DNA of 64,000 bases from Marsupella aquatica (taxonomy: Eukaryota; Marchantiophyta). How positions within the stretch are numbered: position 1 is the first letter of the stretch; each line of letters opens with the position of its first letter. Below are positions 56,751 to 64,000 of the stretch, piece by piece. The notes under the pieces are model-generated. The model did not search any database. It saw only the letters and a list, made by a program, of their open reading frames with translations, and had not been told where the DNA came from. The stretch is from assembly GCA_973895155.1 (NCBI GenBank), contig OZ316892.1, positions 21,328,001 through 21,392,000 of the forward strand, written 5' to 3'. The position numbers were made by a program, and so were the translations under genes.

Positions 56751-58287
56751 TTACATGGAATGTGCTTCGGTTCGACAGACCTGGCACAATGGAAGCGCTC
56801 TCCCATCCCCTTGCTTCCTTTGCTCCGTGCACTCTCGGGCAAAGTGACCAGGTTTCTCGCAATTATAGCAAACCGGGGTCCGCCAAACTCCGGGTTTAGG
56901 TGGGATACTTGACCATCTGGGGGCCACGCCCATTTACCAGATACGGATAAGGGGTATGGAACCCTGGATTATGGCCGCTTAGGGTGCGAGGTCCCGTCAT
57001 ACTCATCTGGAACACCGCCTCACCTGGATCCTCGAAGAAGTACTCCATCGTGCATCCCTCTGGCTCGGACTGTCCGGGCTCCAACTCCATCTGGTGCACG
57101 CGAGTGTTCCATCTTGGACATTCTTGCACCACATGTCCCGACTGATAACACTTGGAGCACCAAGCATGCGCTCGGATTTCCGGTGGTTTCTTCTTGTCCG
57201 GAGGCTTTTCCGCCAAGTGCACCGATAGTGCCTTCAGCCGGTCTATGATTTCGTTCAGCTTTTCTACCTCCGCAGCCTTTGGGTCCGTGGTGACGACTTT
57301 GGCTTGCAGTTTATGTTTACCCGTATCTGACCGTGATCCCTTCTTTCTTCTATGGTTTTGAGACTCTGACTCGGTCTCGCTGGAGGATGAGCCAGTTGAC
57401 GTCGGGCTACTGGACAGGGAATCACTAGACTCTGAATCAGAGTCTGACGAAGAGCTGGTCCGGCCCTTCTTCTTATGTCGTCGTTTCTTCCTCCTCTTCT
57501 TCTCGTCGTACTCAGAGTCGGAGTCGCTGAAGGTATGATACCTCCTGCTCTTCTTATGTTTGGTCCTCCTATTAAGCTGAGAGGCGTAGTGCGATTCCCT
57601 GAAGGATTCGGCACTATCAATTGCTTGCTGTAGAGTGGTGGTCTTCTTTTCTAGCACCGAGAACGCCATCCTCTGGGGTAGCGCGTTGACGAACCATTTC
57701 CTCAGCAGAGAGTCATCTGGCTTAGGCCGAATCTTGGCGGCAACCTTCTAGAACCGTTGCAGAAATTTGCGAAGTGAGTCATGCTTACCCATTTGCATTC
57801 GCCCGATTTTTGACAGGGCCCAAGATTCGATCCCGACGGGCCGAAATTCTTGCAAGAACGCCGTTTGGAACTGGCCCCATGTACAACCCGGGGGTTGTAA
57901 GTTATACCACGGGCGCGCTTCTCCTTGTAGTATGCCTGGAAGAATGGTTAGCTTAATGGCTTCCTCACCATTCGCCTTGGCCGTGGCCTCGAACTCAGCT
58001 ATCCATTCATCAGGGTCGTCTGTGGGTCGTCCCTTAAAGGGTCGATAGTGAAACCGGGATCTCTGCGACACGTTCTGAGCCGCAGGGGGCCGCAACGCAC
58101 CTGGTACCTGCGGGGCTGGTGGAACCGGTGGAGTTCCTCCCGCGATCGGTGCTTGGGTACCCATCACAACACGCGATCCTGCTTGGGAAGCCGAGCTCCC
58201 CGCTTCGCTGGTCGCGGTATTCTCTTCCAACCTTGATGCTCCGTCCGGTTGTTGTAAATACGCAGAACGTGACCGGGTAAGGGGCAT
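56751..58287 (-). pseudogene. Gypsy gag polyprotein (nonsense codon and frameshift)
   Basis: ATG 58287 gives MPLTRSRSAY…, a retrotransposon capsid domain (FKGRPTDDPDEWIAEFE, EARPWYNLQPPGCTWGQFQTAFLQEFRP, LRKFLQRF), a Ser/Arg/Lys-rich linker and two zinc knuckles: CSKCYQSGHVVQEC (about 57150) and CYNCEKPGHFAREC (about 56850). TAG 57748-57750 interrupts the capsid domain in frame. One extra base near 56905 shifts the frame before the second knuckle. Protease and polymerase do not follow; sequence ends in the foreign fragment. Confidence 0.88.
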
Positions 58288-58401
58288 GCCCCTTCCTTCA
58301 CGTTGAGTACAAAATCAAAAGTTACTAGCTCACTACACGGCTCCACTCGTAAGGCAAAATGAGTGCCCCCTCCATCTAGCGCCAAAAAACCGGTCGCCGT
58401 A

Positions 58402-58673
58402 TGTCGCACCCCTCCACTGTCCCACCTAGCTCAACAACTATGGACTTGTATAGTCTGCACTTAGTCTCCCCAATTCCCTCTTCTGCAAATACCACATTGA
58501 ACCCCTTCATAATGGTATTTCTCTCCTTGCCATGCTCATTCAATATAGCATCTGCACGCATAGGATGGTGTCCTATGTTGACAACAGGTCCATATTGGAC
58601 AGAAGCAAAGTTGGGTTTCTCTGCCGCTGCTTCATAGGCTTCCTTTTCAGCCAAAGCCTCTGCAGTGGCCTCC
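58402..58673. repeat. Duplicated BRCT-gene fragment with a 12-bp LTR tail
   Basis: About 260 bp copy 52468-52728 (BRCT coding sequence ending in the target site CCTCC) next to LTR position 58674. The copy joins at its left to TGTCGCACCCCT (58402-58413), the last 12 bases of an LTR, sharing CCT at the join. It is host sequence trapped inside the retroelement. Confidence 0.85.
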
Positions 58674-61600
58674 TGTCGCACCCCTACCCTGGGCCTTAAA
58701 TCCGGGTTAGTGTCGTGGTGCGACCTCGACCACCAATAGGGGTGAGGGTTTGGGCAAGGAGGTGTGTAGTGACCTTCAATAGCCCTAAGTCGGGCTAAGC
58801 CGCTATACTTACTGGTATAACACTCGCATAATTCGTACTTGTCATAGGTATATTTATTTTCCACTGCTGGAATTTTCCCTCAGTTAGTGACGCAAACTAA
58901 CTCCCGACTTGGGGCTTTTCAAGCCATCGACGTGACAGGACCTTGTGACATGCAATGAGTGGCAATCCCTACCATTAGTTCGCACCCGGTACGTCCCTTA
59001 AAATGGCGCCTTTCCCCAGACAAAGCATACACACAACACCAGTTACTCTCATAAACATTAAGGGGAAAAGACTACATTTACTCAGCGAAGCATCAGTTTA
59101 CATGGTTGACTCGACTTCAAAGGGGGTCAGCAGGCCCAACGGCAGTCGATGCCCAGTCTCTACAAGGCCCTGCCTCGCACTTGCCCAGCAAGCTCGACTC
59201 TGGCTCTCACTCCTTGGTACGCTCTGACCCTACTCAGGCCGGGACTCCCCGTGCCTCGCCTTTCTCTTGCTGAGATAACTAAGCCTTCTCCCCCTTCCCA
59301 TCGCGGAAGGGGAAGCCTAAATACTACCATAGCGGAGAGAACCGGAGGATACTACCTTCCGGGTACTACCTACTGACTAACTAACTGCTGACTACCGGTC
59401 GCGCTGTACTGACCGGTTGACCGTCGACTACGAGTGTGCCAACCGGAATGGCGGGGGCCAAGCCTACTGACAACCTCTAGTCCGTTGATGGACTCAATCC
59501 TACGTTGGCTGATCCTAACTGACCGGCCCTAATTCTTCCTACTGCCGCTAATCGGCGCCTAATGACAGTCATTCTGTCGTTATGCCTAACTAAAAGATGC
59601 CGCTGACTTAACCGCCTCGCACGGCGCCTGCTTCTACCCTTCGCTAACTACCCCTTACGTGTGTGCAGTGGTTGGACCAGGGCTGGTCCCCTTGTCGGGG
59701 CGAGACCTCGAGCCGCCTTGATCAGAGGTGGGCCCAGGTTTTCCCCGCTGGAGGACGAGCAGGGTGACGCGGTCCTGCAAAGCCTTGTTGTCCCGTAATG
59801 CTTCCTCCGCCTCGTTTGCGGCTTCGTCGGCTTCAGTCTGGAGCCGCGCCACCTCCAAGTTGAGCTGGTCGATGGCGTCGCGATGGACCTGGTCCTGCGC
59901 TAGCAATTTATCTCGTTCGGCGGAGAGACTAGCCACCTGCTGTGCTGCCTGTAGGAATTGTTTGTTGAGGTCGGTCAGGCTGGTAACCCGAGCCAAAGAT
60001 TCTGAGCGTAATTGAAGCACGGTGTCGTCCAGCTTCTTGAGTTCGGCCTGCACTCCGCTTAACTCCTGGGTTAGTCCGTCCCTCTGTTCGACAGTGCTGA
60101 CTAAATCCTTGCGGCGGGTCGTTGCCTCCTCCTCGAGGTGCTCTATCAGCATCTGGAGACGCCCTATCTCATTCCCCTTCGCCATGAGTTCTTCTTCCAA
60201 GCGGCTGACGATCCGTGGTTGGTGCTCTAACATGAAGAAGGCTGGCTGAAAGTACGCCGAGACTTGTTGTCCGATGTATGTCGCCAACTCCCCAGACATA
60301 GTCCGAGGGACAGTAGTCCGCGTAGTCAGGGTTGCCTCCTCTGGGGCGGGGGTGTCATTACCCGGGGCTGAGGTGGCCGTATTCTTTCCTCTGGCCTCCC
60401 GCCGTGCCTTGTACCAGGCGAGGATAATGGCGATATGACTCCCCAAGTAAGTCTTCCCTCCAATAGCCATACCACCCTGAGCCCGCTTCAGCTCCCCCGA
60501 GAATCTTCGGTAGAAGAATTGGGCCCAGTTTTGTTGTTTGTACTGTTCCACCTGCACTATCGTGCAAAGGGAAATCTCAGATCGTGGCTCAATCATGTGT
60601 AGGGTAGTCCGTATGAAGTTAAGCCGCTCCATACAGGTTAAGTTGGTGCACGCCCCCTGCTTGTATCCATTGTCCGTCTTACCCTCGAGTTTGAAGTGCC
60701 GCGGCGTATACTCCTTATCCCGAATTCGGATTTCCACCGGCACCGGCCCGGTTGGTAGGCCAAAAATTTGCGTTAACCGATGCTCCGTGAGTGATAAGGT
60801 CTGCCCCGAAACCTTGGTGGTTGACGCATCAGTGTCGAAATTGGAGATGAACTCACAAATCTCCTTCGGCCCGGCGGCGCACGGCCTCCATAGTAAGTGG
60901 GCGAACCACTCCAACTGATGCTCCTTGAGATAGTCCGCATGTTCGAGTTTCTTGATCGCGATCCAGACTACCTCGGGGACACGGATTACCTGTAATAAGA
61001 TGGACTTCGGGTTATCCGGGGGCCGTCGTAGTCCTTGACCGCTTACGAGGACGCTGTTCGAGTTGCAGACTAGCTCGCTCGGAACCCGAAGAACACTCCG
61101 CGTTGATTACTGGATGGACTTGGGACTGGTTCGGCGGTACTCCGGTGGTCATCGGTTGAGGCGCTGGGGTAGCCATATCCCAGTTGAAGGCGTTGGAGCT
61201 TTCCCCGAGGAACATGAGATTACACGCCGCTTCCCGTTGTCTGCTGACGTCTTCTTGGCACTTTTTGGCTGCGATCTGCTGGTCTAGGTACCCCAGAATC
61301 TTGTCGAACTCCGCTTGAGTAAGCCGCTGGTTGCCCTTCAGCTTAAAGAACTTAGCTGGAACCTCAAGAATCGCCTCTGCTACCGATCTAAGCCCTTCCT
61401 CGCTAAGATATAGTTCGGTGATGTAGTCTCGCAGCTCCTTATAGCTAGAATCCCTGGTGATGGCTGCCCTTTCGCAATTAACCAGTGCTACCTTGGTTAC
61501 CAGCTTCACGTACCTTCGTTCGTAAGCGGCTTTCTCGGGGCAAGAGTACCAGTAAGTCTCGGAGAACTTAGCACCTACCTCGCCAAACAAGGTCCAAAAT

Positions 61601-62173
61601 CCCAAGGCTGTGAGGGTCATACTAACCTCGTAGTCCGGTTCGTTGCGTCCACGTTCCCACCTGGCTGGTCCTTTTTTGCGGAGGCCTCGCTCGTCCTGAC
61701 TAAATCTTGCCACATTCCGCTCTTCTCCCTCGATAATTTCCTCGTAAAGGTCGACTGGATTCAATCAAAAAGGCGAGCGGATGGCAGCGTCTGTAAATTC
61801 CAAAAAAAGGTAAACGTGAGCGAATGGCCCGCAGTGCCATCGGCTCCTCTCTTATGGGGGTGCCCGGACGAGCCCGAGCGTGAGAAGGTCAGGCTGTTTG
61901 GTCATTGATAACGAGCTGAAGTCGGCGTCTCGGTCCAAGCGTGATTCTTCTAACTGATTTTTACTCCACTGCCGCCACCGTACCTCGGTCGTGCGTAATA
62001 ATCCCTTTCCTGAACTCGTAATTATTCGGTTATCTTAACCTACTTCTAATCTAATCATAATGGCAACTTGACGGCTATACGTGCTATTCTACGCTATGGC
62101 TACGGTCCTAATGACCGTATAAGTCCTAATCTACGACCTGGGTTCGGTCAAGTGACACGTTACCCGTGTCACA
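58674..62173 (-). repeat. 5' LTR of the gypsy element
   Basis: It matches 52729-56130 and keeps the outer terminus TGTGACACGGG at 62173. It contains 59187-59502, absent from the other LTR. Confidence 0.85.
59655..61764 (-). CDS. ORF pair inside the 5' LTR, unknown function
   Basis: It corresponds to 53394-55767. The first ORF is 61764-61012 (250 codons); the second is about 60990-59655. An in-frame 261-bp deletion removes the Pro-rich stretch, joining TVPR directly to the TMSGELATYIGQQ segment; the coiled coil is intact. Differences between the two copies are mostly single substitutions that keep both frames open, so both LTR copies could still be translated. Confidence 0.5.
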
Positions 62174-62460
62174 CCTCCTCACTCTCCCACAACTCATATT
62201 TCTTAGTACTCTGTACACACCTATGTTGAACAGAATCGGTCAGCCAAGAGACTTCAACTACTTTTAGACCTTGGTTGGTAATGGCAAAATCAATGAAGGA
62301 CCACGACTACTTGTTCATCACATCCAGCCATGTCCCCACAACAACATGTGTAGTTTGTGGAGTGATGTCCTTGACCTCAGTCCCATGGAACTCTGAGAAT
62401 CGTTTTTGTACGATTGGCCAACTCACTTGGGTGAACCTATAGTGGCCAGGAATCAAAATG
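62174..62460 (-). pseudogene. First BRCT domain of the PHD-BRCT gene
   Basis: In frame on the minus strand: YRFTQVSWPIVQKRFSEF, GTEVKDITPQTTHVVVGTW, then an in-frame TAG (near 62315), then FAITNQGLKVVEVSWLTDSV and KKYELWESEE up to the retroelement. The TTHVV and VSWLTDSV blocks are BRCT landmarks. The TAG and the 9.4-kb insertion both break the gene. The frame continues into EATAEALAEK at 52728. Confidence 0.7.
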
Positions 62461-63515
62461 GCTTTGATTCCAGCCAACAGAGGCGGGTGTCAACCTGTGT
62501 ACGTTTCCTAGAGGCCATGTACACACACCCCACCTAATCACTGCAGACCGGAAGATAATGCGTTCACCTGATAATCGGAGGGCCCCTAAAATGCTGCATT
62601 TATAACTTGGTCCAGTCCAGTCATTTGGTGAGTCTCTGCTCCAAACAAGAGAAATATTGGGACAAACGTACTAGACACCTGCAAGGATGCACCTCATGTA
62701 GTTTGAATATGTGCCTTCACAATATTGAAGGTGACAAGTGCAATTGTTTTGTGATGCCACATACAGATGTTGTAAATGGCAGACATTCAATGAGAATACA
62801 AAATGTTGGTACACTTCTGCGCATTCTCGCAAATTAAATAGCCTTGTAACTTATATGCTCATAATGAGAAGTCCTGATTTAATTTAAGCAGTGTCATGTA
62901 AGTCGTGATCAAAATGATTGCAGAGTTAAAAAAGTTCCTAGAAGGCTTAAGGGGAGTTTTTGAAGGCATGTACCCAGGAACAAGTAATGAACTTAGGGTA
63001 CTTGTTGCCTAAGCATCCTCTCCTACAGAGGTCCTTCTCAAAATTGGAATGTCTGCAATCTCCAAGGTATCCACATCAGGTGCACTATGCATGTACATTA
63101 TTCAGGTTCAAAGCCAAGAAATGTGATCTCTCATAGGAGTGTGCAAGTAGGATCTATGGCATGGCGATGACAATAGAAGATCCATCGATCAACACCATGT
63201 GCACAGTGATGATAGATGTGTCTGTCACAAGCATAGCCTTCTGCTTGACCCTGGGGAATCACTTAGAGTAAAACCCCTAAAACACGTGAGAACAAACCAA
63301 TGAAATTTGAAAAAATAAATTAATAAATAAATTCAATTAAAAATACCCTTGTACCCTTTATTATATGACTTTGACAAATTTTTAAATACCTTGCTGAATA
63401 TAAAAACTAATATTTTTACCCAAATTGGATTTGTAAATGCCTTTAGTACAAATTTTTGATTATAATTATTACACCAACAAGATTAAAAATAACCTTCATT
63501 TGTTCACACCCCGTT
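62461..63515. other. Probable intron or linker sequence of the PHD-BRCT gene
   Basis: AT-rich with no recognised exon; small exons could be missed. Confidence 0.35.
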
Positions 63516-63990
63516 CTAATAATCCAACGAGTGATTCCCCAGGGCTGCTTGATGCTCCTTCAAACAATGAAAGTGCCACATGGTGGGACACCTAACACAG
63601 TGGACTATGTCCACCCAGAAATCTTCATCGTGTTGACCACATGCCTTGCACTTATGAAGTGGGCAAGCTGTGGCAAGATCGGGCAAACATGAAAAACAAA
63701 AGAACCTCACACAATATCTGTCAAGGCATTTCCTAACAAGTGGTGGAGCATCAACAGAGCCCTCATAAGACCCCAACATTCCACACTGTGCACACTTAGC
63801 CTGCTTCTCCAAGCAATCAGTGCACATCCAGCCTCCCTGGTGTGCTGACGGGAGGCCCACCCCTGGACAGTTGTTTTCTGCAGCAAGGTCAGACTCCGGG
63901 TTGAGGTGGAAATGCCTCATGCAAGGGCCCTCACATATGGCTAAGCCTCCACCATCGTCACAAATGGCACAACAATGAGCTGCCTTCTGA
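63516..63990 (-). pseudogene. EDM2-like PHD zinc-finger exon of the PHD-BRCT gene (continues past window)
   Basis: On the minus strand: CAICDDGGGLAICEGPCMRHFHL (near 63975-63905), NCPGVGL, GWMCTDCLEKQAKCAQCGMLGS, then CLDRYCVRFFCFSCL, CPLHKCKACG and CVRCPTMWHFHCL. The spacing and the CPLHKC core follow the tandem, degenerate PHD fingers of plant EDM2-type chromatin readers. The exon itself is open. Gene order (PHD, BRCT, BRCT) on one strand supports a single gene, broken downstream by a TAG and the retroelement. The 5' end is beyond base 64000. Confidence 0.75.
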
Positions 63991-64000
63991 AGTTACTACC

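Larger units (their letters stand above)
52729..62173 (-). mobile_element. Rearranged gypsy-type LTR retrotransposon with ORF-bearing LTRs
   Basis: It is read on the minus strand: 5' LTR 62173-58674, then a 260-bp BRCT-gene fragment, 12 bases of LTR end, leader, gag (58287-56751), a foreign fragment (56130-56750) and the 3' LTR 56130-52729. The ends are TGTGACAC…GGTGCGACA and the target duplication is GGAGG. Pol is absent. Each LTR is about 3.4-3.5 kb. The 5' copy has about 316 bp that the 3' copy lacks (59187-59502) and lacks 261 bp in the second ORF; the 3' copy lacks the first 46 bp. The two copies are otherwise very similar, so the insertion is fairly young but has been rearranged since. 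Confidence 0.85.

Noticed and set aside
1-64000. tRNA, rRNA or microRNA genes
   Set aside because: No cloverleaf with A and B boxes or rRNA-like segment was recognised by eye. A tRNAscan or Infernal run would be decisive.

Overview
The window is nuclear DNA of a land plant. The grounds are spliced genes with ordinary GT/AG sites, an intronless glyoxal/galactose-oxidase-like gene, an F-box/kelch gene, a TALE-like homeodomain gene, a PHD-BRCT gene, CACTA, MULE-like, gypsy and LINE elements, and a degenerate TTTAGGG-type tract. I cannot fix the species. Most of the window is nested, decayed transposons around four host genes.

Layout. (1) From before base 1 to about 20503 lies MULE-like element 1. 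It carries an accessory gene on the minus strand (282-4345), a divergent promoter, a transposase gene with a SWIM zinc finger (5025 onward) and a small third minus-strand ORF (19027-19458). A complete 9,644-bp CACTA element (8773-18416, 3-bp duplication CTT) sits in the last transposase exon. That CACTA element carries a TNPA-like gene, a SET-domain exon and a tnp2 transposase. (2) 20504-33097 holds host genes: F-box/kelch (+), glyoxal-oxidase-like (-) and a two-homeodomain gene (-), with small duplications between them. (3) 33098-44378 is MULE-like element 2, complete with termini and an 8-bp duplication CTTCTATA. It has the same two divergent genes, both broken, one of them by a truncated LINE. 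(4) 44388-51998 holds remnants: an LTR-like fragment, a tnp2 remnant and a 373-bp non-autonomous relative of element 2. (5) 52305-64000 is a PHD-BRCT gene on the minus strand, interrupted by a rearranged gypsy element (52729-62173, duplication GGAGG) whose long terminal repeats carry ORFs.

The most interesting system is in elements 1 and 2. Each is sprinkled, only in introns, the divergent promoter and flanks, with a short palindrome private to that element. Element 1 has GCTAGCGA-NN-TCGCTAGC. Element 2 has TAGCGCC-N-GGCGCTA, usually inside the same outer GCTAGCG/CGCTAGC arms. The accessory gene next to them appears to encode a ParB-like domain joined to a degenerate DNA-methyltransferase-like (beta-class) domain. 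A fragment inside the gypsy element has a further palindrome, GACGCTTYNNAAAGCGTC. The arrangement resembles the Arabidopsis VANDAL/VANC anti-silencing systems, but with palindromic sites and a prokaryote-type accessory protein. Both copies here are pseudogenes, so the working version must be sought elsewhere in the genome. The functional link is inference.
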